This document shows, piece after piece, positions 1-11,350 of a DNA stretch of 64,000 nucleotides (positions within the stretch are counted from its first letter, which is position 1; each line of letters begins with the position of its first letter). The notes under the pieces are model-generated. The model was not told where the DNA came from. It was given only the letters and a program-made list of their open reading frames with translations, and ran no database searches. The translations under genes were made by a program, and so were the position numbers. The DNA is from Planctomycetota bacterium (GTDB taxonomy: Bacteria; Planctomycetota; B15-G4; SIAN01), in the NCBI GenBank assembly GCA_016795285.1, contig JAEUIC010000011.1:182321-246320 (forward strand). The letters run 5' to 3'.

Positions 1-1
1 C

Positions 2-3000
2 GATCGCGACGCGCTCCCCTTCTACGTGCTGGTCGGCGAGCCGCAGTCGGGCAAGAGCGTCCTGCTGCAGAACTCCGACCTCCACTTCCCGTTCGGCCAG
101 AACCGCCTCTCCGGCGTCGGCGGCACCAAGGGGTGCGACTGGTGGTTCACCGACCAGGCGGTGATCCTCGACCTCGCCGGCCGCCTCTTCACCCATGAAG
201 GCGGCGCGAGCGACGAGGCGGAGTGGGCGGCGTTCCTCGAGCTGCTCGCGTCGTATCGCCCGATGTGCCCGGCGAACGGGATCCTGCTGGTGCTGCCCTG
301 CGACGGCCTGCTGAAGGACGCGCCCGAGGTGGCGCGCCAGAAGGCGTCGCGCATGCAGGCGGCGCTCGGCACGCTGGTCCGCAAGCTCGAGGTGCAGCTG
401 CCGGTCTACGTGCTGCTCACCAAGGGCGACAAGGTGTTCGGCTTCGCCGAGTCGGTCCACCGCCTCGAGGCGGAGAAGCGCCACGAGATGTTCGGCTGGT
501 CGCGCTCGGCGGAGAAGCTCGACGCGCCGTTCGACCTCGCCGAGGCGCGCGCCGGCTTCGCGACGCTGCTCGAGCGCGCCCGCGGCCTGCGCGCGGCGAT
601 GCTCGCCACCGAGCGCGTCCCCGAGGCGCTGCCCGCCATCGATCGCCTCTACGCCTTCCCCGAAGAGCTCGCCCAGCTGCAGGGCAACCTCGAGCTCTAC
701 CTGCGCCAGCTCTTCACCGACTCGGAGCACGTCGCGAAGCTCTTCTTCCGCGGCTTCTACTTGACCAGCGGACTGCAGAGCGGCGCCCCGATCGTGAAGG
801 CGTGCGCGACGCTGCTCGGCGGCGACCCCGGCGCGCGCGAGGCCGACGCGCGCGTGCTCGAGTCGCTGATCGCCAAGCAGAAGGCCTACTTCATCAAGGA
901 CGTGGTGCGCCGCCGCGTCTTCGAGGAGCGCGGCATCGTGCGGCCGACCGCGAAGCGCGCCGCCGCGGCGCGCCGCAGCGCGCTGATCGGCTACGGCGCG
1001 GGCGGCACCATCGCCGCCGCGGCCATCGCCGGCATCGCCCACTACGCCCCCGCCTCGAAGGCCGACCTCGCCGTCTACGAGGGCGCCGCGCGGCGCACCG
1101 CCGAGTTCCTGCGCCCCGATGGCGCAGCGCTGGCGCCGGCCGACGGCGAGCTCGCCGAGGTGATGACGGTGCTGCGCGACCTGCGCGACTGCGCCACGCG
1201 CGAGCGCCACCCGCTCGAGACGGCGCTCCCGTTCGGGCTGGCCGGCAGCAAGGACGACTTCGAGCGCGCCTACGTCGCCGTCTTCGATCGCGCGCTGCCG
1301 AAGGCGCTGCGGCGCTCCGCCGAGCGCGGCCTCGTCGCCCGCCTCGCCGCGTGGCGCGCGCAACCGGGCGACCACGCCGGCCTGCGCGAGCTGCTGGCGC
1401 AAGCGCGCCTGCTGCAGGGCGCCGGCGACTGGAGCGCCGCCGGCATCGCCGCGTGCGCGAAGCTCGCCGCCGCCGATCCGCGCGGGCAACCGCTGCTGCT
1501 CTCGCTCGCCGACGCGGTGCAGGGCTACGTGGTCGCGGGCGGCGACGGGCTGCCCGAGCTGCCGCCGCAGCTCACCGGCGGCAGCGGCCGCTCGGCCGAA
1601 CTCGCCGCCGCCGAGAAGGAGACGCTCGCCGAACTCGAGCGCGCCTTCGACTTCGACGCGCCGTGCGCGCTCGACGGCGAGGCGGGCCGCTTCGCCGCTT
1701 GGGTGCAGGCGACGCAGCTCCACGACCAGTTCACGCGCGATCCGCTGCGCAGCGGCTGGCCGGCGCGCGATCGCGCCCGCTACTTCCGCGTCCTGATCGA
1801 GCGGATCGGCGGCGCGCCGCTCACCGACCCCGCGAGCGAGCAGCCGCTGCGCGCGACGTCGGCGCTGACCGATTCGTTGCGCGACCTCGTGGTCGGGCGC
1901 GAGGCGCTGGCGCGCGCGGCGGGACTGCCGCCCGAGCCGTGGGCCGCCGCGGCGCCCGTCGTGGCCGAGGCGAAGCAGCGGTTCGACATCGACTGCAGCA
2001 AGGAGAAGGGGCTGCTCGGTGCGCTCGAGGGGGTCGCCAAAGCCGACGCGCGCGTCGAGCTGCCGCTGCCGCACCTCGCCGCCGCGAAGGGCGACCTCGC
2101 CACCGCGCGCGAGTTCCTCGCCGCTTGCGAGCCGCCGCTGCTGCCCGCGCCCGGCGAGCCGCGCACCGCGCTCGCGGCGCCGCTGCTCGCCGCCGCGACC
2201 CGCTTCGCGGCGCCGCTCGCCGCGGCCGCGCCCGCCGGTGCCGTCGTGCTGGCGCGCGTGAACGAGTTGATGGCCGACGACCTCGCGCGCTTCCCCGCCG
2301 CCGATCCCGCCGCCGCGCTGCGCGCCGTCGCGCCGCTGCTGGCGCAGGAGACGACCGCGCTGCCGACCGTGATCCACCTCGTGCAGCTCGCCGTGGCCAT
2401 CCAGCGCTACCCGGCCGGTCGCTTCGAGCCGTGGCGCGCCGCGCTCGAGGCGCAGCTGGTCGCCGCGCTGCAAGCGGCGCAGGGCGAGATCGACGGCGCG
2501 CTCGCGCAGCAGCCGTGGCTCGATGGCGCAAGCCTCGCCGCGCTCGACGAGCTGCGGCAGCGGCCGGCCGACGAGCCGGGCCTCGCCGTCGGCGCCGCGC
2601 TGCAGGAGAGCGCGGCGACGACGCGCGCCACCTACCTCGACCGGTCGCTCGCGCGGATGGCGACGCGGTTGCGCGACGCGCCGATCGAGCGGCGGCGCGC
2701 CGAGCTGCCGCGCCTGCTCGCTGCCGTCGACGCGTTGGCGCGCTCGCCCGGCCGCATCGAGGCCGCCGCGCTCGCCGCCTTCGATGGCGCCGCGGCCGAC
2801 GCACTGGCTGCGCTGCGCGCCGACGCGCAGGCCGCGTGGGACGTCGACCCGGCCCTCCTCGATCGGCGCACCACGCTCTCCGAGCTGCCGCTGCGCCTCG
2901 AACTCCTGCTCGGCGTGCCGGCGCTGAAGGAGCGGCGCGATCGGCTGCTCGCGTCGCCGCTCGCCCGCGACGGCGCCGCCCCGCTGCGCGCGCTCGCGGC

Positions 3001-4150
3001 GAAGCCGGCGGTGGGCGAGCGCTTCACTCGGCTGCCGCTGCAGGCGAAGGCGCTCGCCGACGTGCTGGCGCCCGACGGCGCCGATGCGCTGGCCAACCGC
3101 GCGCCGATCGCGGCGCTGCGCCGCTTCGCCACCGCGCTCGGCGAGTTCTCGAGCCGCGGCAGCGCCGGTCGCGACGCCTTCGTCGCCGCGTGGCGCGACC
3201 TCGAGCCGCCCGCCTCCGCGCCCGACGCGCTCGACCTCGACCCGGCGCTCCACTTCGCGCGCAGCATGGTCGCGGCGCTCGACCTGCGCCTGCTGCCCGA
3301 GCTGCGCCAGTGGTTCGTCGACGAGTTCACCCGCCGCTTCCTCGAGGAGCCGGGGCTGCTCGGCGTCCGCAAGCGGCTCCTGCTCGGCGGCGGTTCGGCC
3401 ACCGTGTCGAGCGAGGACGTCGCCGAGCTCGCGCGCTGGTTCGATCGCGACGGGGAACTCGACCAGTTGCGCCGCCGCTTCCCGCTCGCCCCCCCGCCGG
3501 GTCGCACGCTCTGGCCGCCCGTCGCCGCGTCGAGCGACGACGAGCCGGGGGCGTTGGCGTGGGCCACGTGGCAGTTCTGCACGCAGTTGCAGGAGTTCCT
3601 GCTGGCGGGCGGCAAGAAGCGGCTCGCCGAGGCGAGCTTCGCGGTCGGACTCGAACTCGCCGACTTCGCCTCCGACAGCGGCTGGACGCTCGCCGGCGCG
3701 AGCGGCGCCGAGGCGTCCGAGGTGATCTCGTTCGCGATCTGGATCGACGCGACCGACGCCACCTCGGCGGAGCTGTTCACCATCGATTCGCAGCTCGAGC
3801 GCAGCCCGGCGGCGCGCGCGCGCAAGTTCGAGTGGGCGTGCGCTCCGGCGCGCCAGCCCGGCCTCGCGCTGCTCTGGAGCGCCGCCGCACGGCCGCAGCG
3901 CAGCGAGCTCGCCAACGCGGGCGGGCAGGAGAGCTACGCGAAGCAGTTCCACGGCCCGCTCGGCCTGCTGCAGGCGTGCTGGGAACTCGGCCAGCCGATC
4001 GCGCCCGGCCGCTGGCGGCTCGCGCCGCAGTTCCCGCGCGCCGCGCCGAAGGTGCTGCCGCTGCGCTTCCCGTTCGAGATCGCATTCGACGCCGCCGCGC
4101 CGCCGTTGCCGCCGCTGCCGGCCGCGCTGCGCGCCCACGACGCGAGGTGA
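2..4150 (+). CDS. tssM: T6SS membrane-complex protein TssM (IcmF/ImpL), 5' end cut off
   Basis: TssM is the large inner-membrane subunit of the T6SS TssJLM complex that anchors the baseplate and spans the periplasm. The reading frame is already open at base 2, so the start codon and the first two membrane helices lie upstream. The visible part (about 1,380 residues) opens on a Walker A loop, GEPQSGKS, typical of the cytoplasmic IcmF NTPase domain. The third membrane helix follows about 330 residues in (IGYGAGGTIAAAAIAGIA). The rest is the long periplasmic region, unusually rich in Ala, Arg and Leu. The stop is 3 bp before the tagF start, and the downstream T6SS genes share strand and spacing, so this is one operon. 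Family and fold are clear. Whether ATP/GTP is hydrolysed cannot be judged, because the loop is intact but the other motifs are hard to place. Confidence 0.9.
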   Translation, partial: DRDALPFYVLVGEPQSGKSVLLQNSDLHFPFGQNRLSGVGGTKGCDWWFTDQAVILDLAGRLFTHEGGASDEAEWAAFLELLASYRPMCPANGILLVLPCDGLLKDAPEVARQKASRMQAALGTLVRKLEVQLPVYVLLTKGDKVFGFAESVHRLEAEKRHEMFGWSRSAEKLDAPFDLAEARAGFATLLERARGLRAAMLATERVPEALPAIDRLYAFPEELAQLQGNLELYLRQLFTDSEHVAKLFFRGFYLTSGLQSGAPIVKACATLLGGDPGAREADARVLESLIAKQKAYFIKDVVRRRVFEERGIVRPTAKRAAAARRSALIGYGAGGTIAAAAIAGIAHYAPASKADLAVYEGAARRTAEFLRPDGAALAPADGELAEVMTVLRDLRDCATRERHPLETALPFGLAGSKDDFERAYVAVFDRALPKALRRSAERGLVARLAAWRAQPGDHAGLRELLAQARLLQGAGDWSAAGIAACAKLAAADPRGQPLLLSLADAVQGYVVAGGDGLPELPPQLTGGSGRSAELAAAEKETLAELERAFDFDAPCALDGEAGRFAAWVQATQLHDQFTRDPLRSGWPARDRARYFRVLIERIGGAPLTDPASEQPLRATSALTDSLRDLVVGREALARAAGLPPEPWAAAAPVVAEAKQRFDIDCSKEKGLLGALEGVAKADARVELPLPHLAAAKGDLATAREFLAACEPPLLPAPGEPRTALAAPLLAAATRFAAPLAAAAPAGAVVLARVNELMADDLARFPAADPAAALRAVAPLLAQETTALPTVIHLVQLAVAIQRYPAGRFEPWRAALEAQLVAALQAAQGEIDGALAQQPWLDGASLAALDELRQRPADEPGLAVGAALQESAATTRATYLDRSLARMATRLRDAPIERRRAELPRLLAAVDALARSPGRIEAAALAAFDGAAADALAALRADAQAAWDVDPALLDRRTTLSELPLRLELLLGVPALKERRDRLLASPLARDGAAPLRALAAKPAVGERFTRLPLQAKALADVLAPDGADALANRAPIAALRRFATALGEFSSRGSAGRDAFVAAWRDLEPPASAPDALDLDPALHFARSMVAALDLRLLPELRQWFVDEFTRRFLEEPGLLGVRKRLLLGGGSATVSSEDVAELARWFDRDGELDQLRRRFPLAPPPGRTLWPPVAASSDDEPGALAWATWQFCTQLQEFLLAGGKKRLAEASFAVGLELADFASDSGWTLAGASGAEASEVISFAIWIDATDATSAELFTIDSQLERSPAARARKFEWACAPARQPGLALLWSAAARPQRSELANAGGQESYAKQFHGPLGLLQACWELGQPIAPGRWRLAPQFPRAAPKVLPLRFPFEIAFDAAAPPLPPLPAALRAHDAR

Positions 4151-4153
4151 GCG

Positions 4154-5158
4154 ATGCGCTGGCCCTGGTCGCGCGACGAGGCTCCGCTGCTGCAGGCGTA
4201 CGGCAAGCTGCCGCTCGCCAAGGACTACCTGCGGATCGGCGCCGCGGAGGGGAGCGGTCGCGAGCTGCGCGACTGGCTCGACACGACCTTCTCCGGCAGC
4301 GCGCTGGCCGGCACGCTCGAGCTGCCGTGGCCCGCCCGTTTCCTGCTGGCGCCGCGCAGCGGAGCGCCGCTCCAGGGCTGCCTCTGGCCGAGCCACGACG
4401 ACGGCGGCTTGCGCCGCTTCCCGTTCGCGCTCTTCGTCGAGCGGCGCCGCGCCGTGCTGCGCGACGCGCTGCCGTCCGGCGGCGCGGGCGAGGCGGGCTT
4501 CTGGGAGGCGCTCGAGGAGCGGTTCGCGGGACGCGATCGATTCGTCGACGGGCGTGCGCTGCTCGAGGCGTGGCGCGGGCAGGAAGTGGCCGCGATCGGC
4601 GCGCCGCCGTCGCGCGAGCCGGCCGCCGACGCGTGGCTCGCGGCGCTCTGGCCCGGCGAGGGGGTCGCGGGGCTGCGACGACAGCTCGCCGACCTCGCGA
4701 CCAGCGACGACGGCCGCGCGCCGCTGCGCCTGCCGCTGACGGCGGCGGCCCCCTTCCTGCCGCAGGCGCGCGCCTGGGGCGAGCTGCTCGCGCGGCGCGG
4801 CCGACTCGCGGCGCCCGAGCGGACCAGCATCGTGCTGCCGCTCGAGCTCGCGCCGGGGGCGGCGCCGCCGAGCACCCCCGCGCTGCTCCTCCTGCGCGAC
4901 TTCCCGTCGAGCCACGCCACCGCGGCTTGGCTCGCGCCGCCCGCCGCGAGGCCCGCCGCGCCCCCGCCGCCGCCGGCGCCGGCGCCGGCGCCGCAGTCCT
5001 CGTCGCGCAAGCGCAAGGGCGGACTGCCGCCGCCGCCGCCGCCCCCACCACCGGCCGATCCGCGCCTCTTCCCGACCGCGGAGGCGCCGCTCGCCACCGC
5101 CCTCGAGGCGCGCCTCGTCGCCGTCGCACCCGGGGCGGCGAGCGCGGGTCAAGGGTAG
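4154..5158 (+). CDS. tagF: T6SS-associated protein TagF-like (ImpM)
   Basis: A 334-residue protein starting 4 bp after the tssM stop. The N-terminus carries YGKLPLAKDYLRIG, a variant of the GxxGKLPxxxDF opening of TagF/ImpM (DUF2094) proteins. It is followed by RFLLAPRSGAPLQGCLWPS and RFPFALF, which also occupy the expected TagF positions. TagF proteins are cytoplasmic post-translational repressors of T6SS assembly in Pseudomonas and Agrobacterium, so a regulatory role is inferred here. The match is divergent and rests on the first 110 residues plus position after tssM, as impM follows impL. The C-terminal third is low-complexity: a proline-rich run, a basic SRKRKGG patch, then nine consecutive prolines (about bases 4945-5075). 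That tail is not usual for the family. Confidence 0.72.
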   Translation: MRWPWSRDEAPLLQAYGKLPLAKDYLRIGAAEGSGRELRDWLDTTFSGSALAGTLELPWPARFLLAPRSGAPLQGCLWPSHDDGGLRRFPFALFVERRRAVLRDALPSGGAGEAGFWEALEERFAGRDRFVDGRALLEAWRGQEVAAIGAPPSREPAADAWLAALWPGEGVAGLRRQLADLATSDDGRAPLRLPLTAAAPFLPQARAWGELLARRGRLAAPERTSIVLPLELAPGAAPPSTPALLLLRDFPSSHATAAWLAPPAARPAAPPPPPAPAPAPQSSSRKRKGGLPPPPPPPPPADPRLFPTAEAPLATALEARLVAVAPGAASAGQG

Positions 5159-5237
5159 TCGGCAGGGTTTGCGTTCGTCGTCGCGTGGCCGCTCCACAGG
5201 GGGGTGGCCGGAGGCTTCGCCGCGAGACGCGCCGCCG

Positions 5238-6377
5238 ATGGCTACTCCCGACACCCTCGACTTCGCGAAGCTGACCGCACCGATCGCGGGCGAGGCGCCG
5301 ACCGGTGCCGACTTGCGCACGGCGCTCGGCACGCCGGCGGCCGCGAAGTACCAGCAGCTCGCGCTGTTGCGCAAGCAGGCGACCTCCTTCGAGCGCGACG
5401 GCGGCGCGGACGCGCTGCAGAACGCCGCCACCGCCTGGCGCACGATCCGCGGCCTCGCCGAGGAGCTGCTGGCCACCGCGACCAAGGACCTGCAGGTGTG
5501 CGCCTGGTTCATCGAGAGCCTGCTGCGCGAGCGCGGCTTCGCCGGACTGCGCGACGGCCTGCGGCTGGCGCGCGAGCTGGTGGCGAAGTACTGGGAGCAG
5601 CTCCACCCCGCGCCCGAGCCGGGCGAGCCGGCGTCGGCGCGCGTCGAGCCGCTCTGCGGCCTGAACGGCATCGACGCCGCCGGCACCCTGATCACGCCGA
5701 TCGGGCTGGTGCCGGTCACCAAGCCGGGCAACGACGGCGCCTTCACCGCCTACGACTGGACCAACGCCAACACGCCCTACCGCGGCAACACGGGCGACGC
5801 CAACTTCGCGCAGAAGAACACGCAGCGCGAGCAGGCGAACGCCGAGGCGCAGAAGAAGATCCGCGCCGCGGTCGCCGCGTCGGGCGCCCCCTTCTACGTC
5901 GCGCTGCGCGACGACCTCGAGGCGACGCTGGTGCAGCTCGCCGCGCTCGAGAAGGAGATCGATCCGCGCTGCGGCGGCGACGCGCTGCCGACCAGCTCGA
6001 TCCGCAACGCCGTCACCGCGGTGCAGGGCGCCGTGCTCTCGCTCGCGAAGGAGCTGCTGCCGGCTCCGCCGGCGCCGGCCGCTGCTGCGCCGGCCGCGGG
6101 CGCTGCGACGGAGGGTGGCGCACCGGCCGCCGCGCCCGCCAAGCCGGCGCCGCCGCCGGGCGCCATCGCGACGCGCGCCGACGCGCTCGCCACGCTGAAG
6201 AAGGTGGCGGAGTTCTTCCGCACCACCGAGCCGCACTCGCCCCTCTCCTACATGCTCGAGCAGGTGGTCCGCTACGGCGGCCTCACGCTGCCGGAGCTGC
6301 TCGCCGAACTGCTCCCCGACAAGAACGCCCGCGAGGCGTTGTTCACCCGCACCGGGATCCAGCCGCCCGCGAAGTGA
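5238..6377 (+). CDS. tssA: T6SS cap/priming protein TssA (ImpA)
   Basis: A 379-residue protein of the ImpA family, which primes and caps sheath polymerisation. The ImpA_N domain occupies roughly residues 5-120 ([13 protein letters not shown] near the start, then the helical region ending [21 protein letters not shown]). An Ala/Pro-rich linker follows at about residues 275-315. The conserved C-terminal motif [17 protein letters not shown] is at about residues 327-345. The start is the ATG at 5238, where homology begins. A longer frame reaches back to a TTG at 5169 but adds a basic, non-conserved stretch. There is a 79-bp gap after tagF, the first loose spacing in the cluster, where an internal promoter could lie; I see no convincing -35/-10 pair. 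Confidence 0.88.
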   Translation: MATPDTLDFAKLTAPIAGEAPTGADLRTALGTPAAAKYQQLALLRKQATSFERDGGADALQNAATAWRTIRGLAEELLATATKDLQVCAWFIESLLRERGFAGLRDGLRLARELVAKYWEQLHPAPEPGEPASARVEPLCGLNGIDAAGTLITPIGLVPVTKPGNDGAFTAYDWTNANTPYRGNTGDANFAQKNTQREQANAEAQKKIRAAVAASGAPFYVALRDDLEATLVQLAALEKEIDPRCGGDALPTSSIRNAVTAVQGAVLSLAKELLPAPPAPAAAAPAAGAATEGGAPAAAPAKPAPPPGAIATRADALATLKKVAEFFRTTEPHSPLSYMLEQVVRYGGLTLPELLAELLPDKNAREALFTRTGIQPPAK

Positions 6378-6436
6378 CGTCGCTCGACGCCCGCAGCGCG
6401 CTGGTCATTGACCGCGAGGACCAAGGAAGCACCGCC

Positions 6437-6952
6437 ATGGCAGGATCGATCCACGACAAGCTCGGCCGTGTCCGCAAGCCGCGCGTCCACATCTCCTACG
6501 AAGTCGAGACGGGCGGCGCGGCGGTGCAGAAGGAGCTGCCGTTCGTCGTCGGCGTGGTGGGCGACTTCTCGGGCAACCCGAGCGCGCCGATCAAGCCGCT
6601 GAAGGACCGCAAGTTCATCCAGATCGATCGCGACAACTTCGACGAGGTGCTGGCGACGGTGTCGCCCGAGCTGAACGTCAAGGTCAAGAACACGCTCGAT
6701 CCGGCGGGCGGCGAGATGGCGGTCAACCTCAAGTTCCGCAGCCTCGACGACTTCTCGCCGGGCGCCGTCGTCGAGCAGGTCGACCCGCTGAAGAAGCTGA
6801 AGGCGGTGCGCGACCAGCTGACCGACCTGCTGAGCAAGGCGGACCGTTCCGAGGACCTCGAGGAGGTCCTGGAGAAGACCCTGAAGAGCAGCGACGACCT
6901 GAAGAAGCTCTCGGAAAGCCTCGGGCTCAAGCCCGACGGCGGCCAGAGCTGA
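6437..6952 (+). CDS. tssB: T6SS small sheath subunit TssB (VipA/ImpB)
   Basis: A 171-residue protein with the signature VipA/ImpB opening ([20 protein letters not shown]) and central [11 protein letters not shown] and [13 protein letters not shown] motifs. TssB pairs with TssC to build the contractile sheath that drives the Hcp tube. The start is the ATG at 6437, with a purine-rich AAGGAAG about 8 bp upstream. Length and motif order match the family exactly. It is the only tssB in the window, although two tssC-type genes follow. Confidence 0.95.
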   Translation: MAGSIHDKLGRVRKPRVHISYEVETGGAAVQKELPFVVGVVGDFSGNPSAPIKPLKDRKFIQIDRDNFDEVLATVSPELNVKVKNTLDPAGGEMAVNLKFRSLDDFSPGAVVEQVDPLKKLKAVRDQLTDLLSKADRSEDLEEVLEKTLKSSDDLKKLSESLGLKPDGGQS

Positions 6953-6966
6953 GCCGGAGCAAACCC

Positions 6967-8466
<1,500 letters not shown>

Positions 8467-8503
8467 GCGGCCGCGGACCGAGTCGAGCAGCGCGGCGCGC
8501 GCC

Positions 8504-9994
8504 ATGGCTCCATCGCTCCTCGACCAGGTCGTGCAAGCCACGGTCGCCGCGGCCCATTCCGCGGCGACCGTGCTCGACCAGCTGCGCGCCGCGCCGACCC
8601 GCGGCGCGCGGCTGGCCCTCTGGCTCGGGCTCGCGCCGGGCGATCCCGTGCCGTCCGGCGCCGCGATCCGCGCGCGCCTCGCCGTCGACCTCGCGCGCCT
8701 CGACGCGCTGCTCTCCGCGCAGGTCGACGCGATCCTCCACCACCCGCGCTTCCAGGAGCTCGAGGCGGCGTGGCGCGGCGTCGCGCTGGTGGTCGAGGCC
8801 GCGCGCGACGTCGAGCTGGTGAAGGTGCGCCTGCTCCACGCCAGCTGGCGCGAACTCGCGCGCGACCTCGGTGGCGCCATCGAGTTCGACCAGAGCCAGC
8901 TGTTCCGCAAGGTCTACAGCGCCGAGTTCGGCAGCCCCGGCGGCGAGCCGTTCGGGCTGCTGGTCGGCGACTTCGCCGTGCGCCACGCTCCCGAGGCGGG
9001 CCACCCGATCGACGACGTCGCGACGCTCGCGGCGGCGGCGCAGGTGGCGGCGGCGGCGTTCGCCCCGCTGCTGGTCGGCGCGGCGCCGAGCCTGCTCGGC
9101 CTCGAGAGCTTCGCCGACCTCGAGCGGCCGATCGACGTCGCGCGCCCGTTCGCGCAGCCCGATCACGTGGCGTGGAACGCGCTGCGCCGCTCGCCGGATG
9201 CGCGCTTCCTCGGCGTCTGCCTGCCGCGCGTGCTGCTGCGCCGGCCGTGGCGCGACGACCCGGCGCGCGCCGACGGCTTCCGCTACGAGGAGGACGCCTC
9301 CGCCCCCGACCGCTCCAGCTACCTGTGGGGCAACGCCGCCTTCGCGCTGGCCGCCGTGGTGATCCGCTCGGTCGGCGAGTCGGGACTGCCGATCGCCATG
9401 CGCGGCCTGCCCGCCGACGGCAGCGGCGGCCGCGTCGACGACCTGGCCGTCGACTGGATCTCGACCGAGACCCACCCGCGCGTCGCGAAGCCGGTGACCG
9501 AGGTCGCCGTCAGCGACGCGCGCGAGCAGGAGCTGGTGCCGCTCGGCCTGATGCCGCTCTGCCACGTGCACGGCGACACGCTCGCCGCCTTCCACGCCGC
9601 CCCGTCGCTGCAGCAGCCGGCCACCTTCGACGACCCGACCGCCACCGCCAACGCGCGCATCTCCTCGATGCTCCACTACATCCTCTGCGTGTCGCGCTTC
9701 GCCCACCACCTGAAGGTGATGGCGCGCGACCGCGTCGGCTCGCTGTCGACGCCCGAGGAGTGGGAGGCGGTGCTGAACCGGTGGCTGCGCGACTACTCGA
9801 ACGGCAACCCGAACGCCGGCTACGAGACGCTCGCCCGCCAGCCGCTGCGCGAGGCGCGCGCGAAGGTCGAGGAGTCGCCGGGCAAGCCGGGCTCCTACCG
9901 TTGCGTGATCCACCTCTGCCCCCACTTCCAGCTCGACCAGATGGCGGCCTCGGTCCGCCTCGAGACCGAGCTCGTCAGCGCGACGCGCCAGTGA
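8504..9994 (+). CDS. Second TssC-like large sheath paralogue (ImpD type)
   Basis: A 496-residue paralogue of the preceding tssC. Shared landmarks are RFQELEAAWRGV, EFDQSQLFRKVYSAEFGSPG and RFAHHLKVMARDRVGSL, in the same order and spacing. The N-terminal 60 residues differ completely and contain RLALWLGLAPGDPV instead of the region that joins neighbouring subunits in canonical TssC. The body has more Arg and Ala and fewer Lys than tssC. In imp-type loci (Rhizobium, Agrobacterium) impC and impD are likewise adjacent TssC paralogues. It may build mixed sheaths, act at the baseplate end, or be largely redundant; the sequence does not decide. The 37-bp gap on each side keeps it in the operon. Confidence 0.88.
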   Translation: MAPSLLDQVVQATVAAAHSAATVLDQLRAAPTRGARLALWLGLAPGDPVPSGAAIRARLAVDLARLDALLSAQVDAILHHPRFQELEAAWRGVALVVEAARDVELVKVRLLHASWRELARDLGGAIEFDQSQLFRKVYSAEFGSPGGEPFGLLVGDFAVRHAPEAGHPIDDVATLAAAAQVAAAAFAPLLVGAAPSLLGLESFADLERPIDVARPFAQPDHVAWNALRRSPDARFLGVCLPRVLLRRPWRDDPARADGFRYEEDASAPDRSSYLWGNAAFALAAVVIRSVGESGLPIAMRGLPADGSGGRVDDLAVDWISTETHPRVAKPVTEVAVSDAREQELVPLGLMPLCHVHGDTLAAFHAAPSLQQPATFDDPTATANARISSMLHYILCVSRFAHHLKVMARDRVGSLSTPEEWEAVLNRWLRDYSNGNPNAGYETLARQPLREARAKVEESPGKPGSYRCVIHLCPHFQLDQMAASVRLETELVSATRQ

Positions 9995-10040
9995 TGCGCC
10001 GCGCCACCACCCCCGCCACCACCCCCGCCTGGAGCCGCCC

Positions 10041-10847
10041 GTGAGCAGCGCCCCCGCCATCGATCCGCTCTTCCGCGCCGGCCGCCTCGACGAGGCGATC
10101 GCGGCCGCGACCGAAGCCGTGAAGGCCGCCCCCGCCGACATCGATCGGCGCGGCCTGCTGATCGAGCTGCTCTGCCTCGCCGGCGAGCTGGCGCGCGCCG
10201 ACACGCAGTGCGACGCGCTGGTGCGCACGGCAGGCGAGCGGACGGTCGGCAGCACGCTGCTGCGCCAGCTGGTGCGCGCCGAGCTGTGGCGCCAGGAGTT
10301 CCATCGCGACGGCCGGCTGCCCGAAATGCTCGAGAAGCCCGACGCGCGGATGACGCTGCGGCTGCGCGCCTCGGTGGCGGCGCGCGCGGGCGACGCGGCG
10401 GGCGCGGCGGCGCTGCTCGCCGAGCTCGAGGCGACGCGCAACGCGACGGCGGGCAGCTGCGACGGCGCGCCGTTCGCCGAGGCGCGCGACCTCGACGACC
10501 TGCTGAACGACAGCCTCGAGCTGCTCACCTCGACGGGGAAGTTCTTCCTCGTGCCGTTCGCGCGGCTGCAGTCGATCGAGCTACGCGCGCCCGAGCGGCC
10601 GCGCGACCTGCTCTGGCGGCGCGCCGCGGTCGAGATCGCCGACGGCCCGTCGGGCGAGGTGTACTTGCCCGCGATCTACGCGGCGAGCTACGCGCCGGGC
10701 GACGCCGCGCTGCGGCTCGGCCGCGAGACCGACTGGCTCGACGCGGCGGGCGCGGTGCGCGGCCGCGGGCTGCGCACCTGGCTGGTCGGCGACGCGGCGA
10801 AGACGCTGCTCGAGATGACGCAGCTCCAGTTCGCGGCGGCCGGGTGA
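10041..10847 (+). CDS. tagJ: T6SS accessory protein TagJ (ImpE/SciE)
   Basis: A 268-residue protein with a GTG start and GGAG 10 bp upstream. It has a TPR-like N-terminus (AGRLDEAIAAATEAVKAAPA, with the ADIDRRGLLIELLCLAGEL helix pair) and a C-terminal ImpE domain (LTSTGKFFLVPFARLQSIEL, then RPRDLLWRRA and VYLPAIYAASY). TagJ binds the TssB N-terminus in Pseudomonas and modulates sheath handling by ClpV. It is found in a subset of systems, usually next to tssE, as here, so placement and length both fit. Confidence 0.9.
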   Translation: MSSAPAIDPLFRAGRLDEAIAAATEAVKAAPADIDRRGLLIELLCLAGELARADTQCDALVRTAGERTVGSTLLRQLVRAELWRQEFHRDGRLPEMLEKPDARMTLRLRASVAARAGDAAGAAALLAELEATRNATAGSCDGAPFAEARDLDDLLNDSLELLTSTGKFFLVPFARLQSIELRAPERPRDLLWRRAAVEIADGPSGEVYLPAIYAASYAPGDAALRLGRETDWLDAAGAVRGRGLRTWLVGDAAKTLLEMTQLQFAAAG

Positions 10848-10854
10848 GGCGAGC

Positions 10855-11343
10855 GTGGCGCGCAACGACACGCCGGCGCCGGTGCAGGCATCGCTCCTCG
10901 ACCGCCTGCTCGACGACGATCCCGAGCAGGAGCGCGAGGCGCCGCGCACCCTCGCGCAGAGCGTGCGCGACCTCGAGCGCGCCATCGAGCGCGACCTGCG
11001 CGACCTGCTGAACACGCGGCTGCGCCCCGGCGCGCTGCCGACCGGGCTCGAGAAGTCGCTGCTCGGCTACGGCGTGCCCGACCTCGCGGCGACCAACCTC
11101 GCCGCGCCGGCCGCGCGCGCCGAGTTCCTCCGCTCGATCGAGGCGGTGATCCGCCGCTTCGAGCCGCGCTTCGACCCGCGCAGCGTGAAGGTCGTGGCGC
11201 ACGAGGGGGCGACCGACGTCGATCGGCGCGTCCGCTTCCGCATCCAGGCGACGGTGCTCGCCGACCCGGTGCCGCAGGCGGTGGTCTTCGACTCCGAGCT
11301 CGAGCCGGCGCAGCGGCGTTTCCAGCTGAACGCGAGGACGTGA
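10855..11343 (+). CDS. tssE: T6SS baseplate protein TssE (gp25-like)
   Basis: A 162-residue protein homologous to phage T4 gp25, which starts sheath assembly at the baseplate. It begins with SLLDRLLDDDPEQE, then SVRDLERAIERDLRDLLNTR and the core SLLGYGVPDL, as in the GPW/gp25 domain. The GTG at 10855 follows the tagJ stop by 7 bp. The C-terminus (VVFDSELE) ends in the usual beta strand. Confidence 0.92.
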   Translation: MARNDTPAPVQASLLDRLLDDDPEQEREAPRTLAQSVRDLERAIERDLRDLLNTRLRPGALPTGLEKSLLGYGVPDLAATNLAAPAARAEFLRSIEAVIRRFEPRFDPRSVKVVAHEGATDVDRRVRFRIQATVLADPVPQAVVFDSELEPAQRRFQLNART

Positions 11344-11350
11344 GGACGTG

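Noticed and set aside
5169..5237. TTG start for tssA at 5169
   Set aside because: The extension is basic and unlike ImpA N-termini. Homology begins at ATG 5238.
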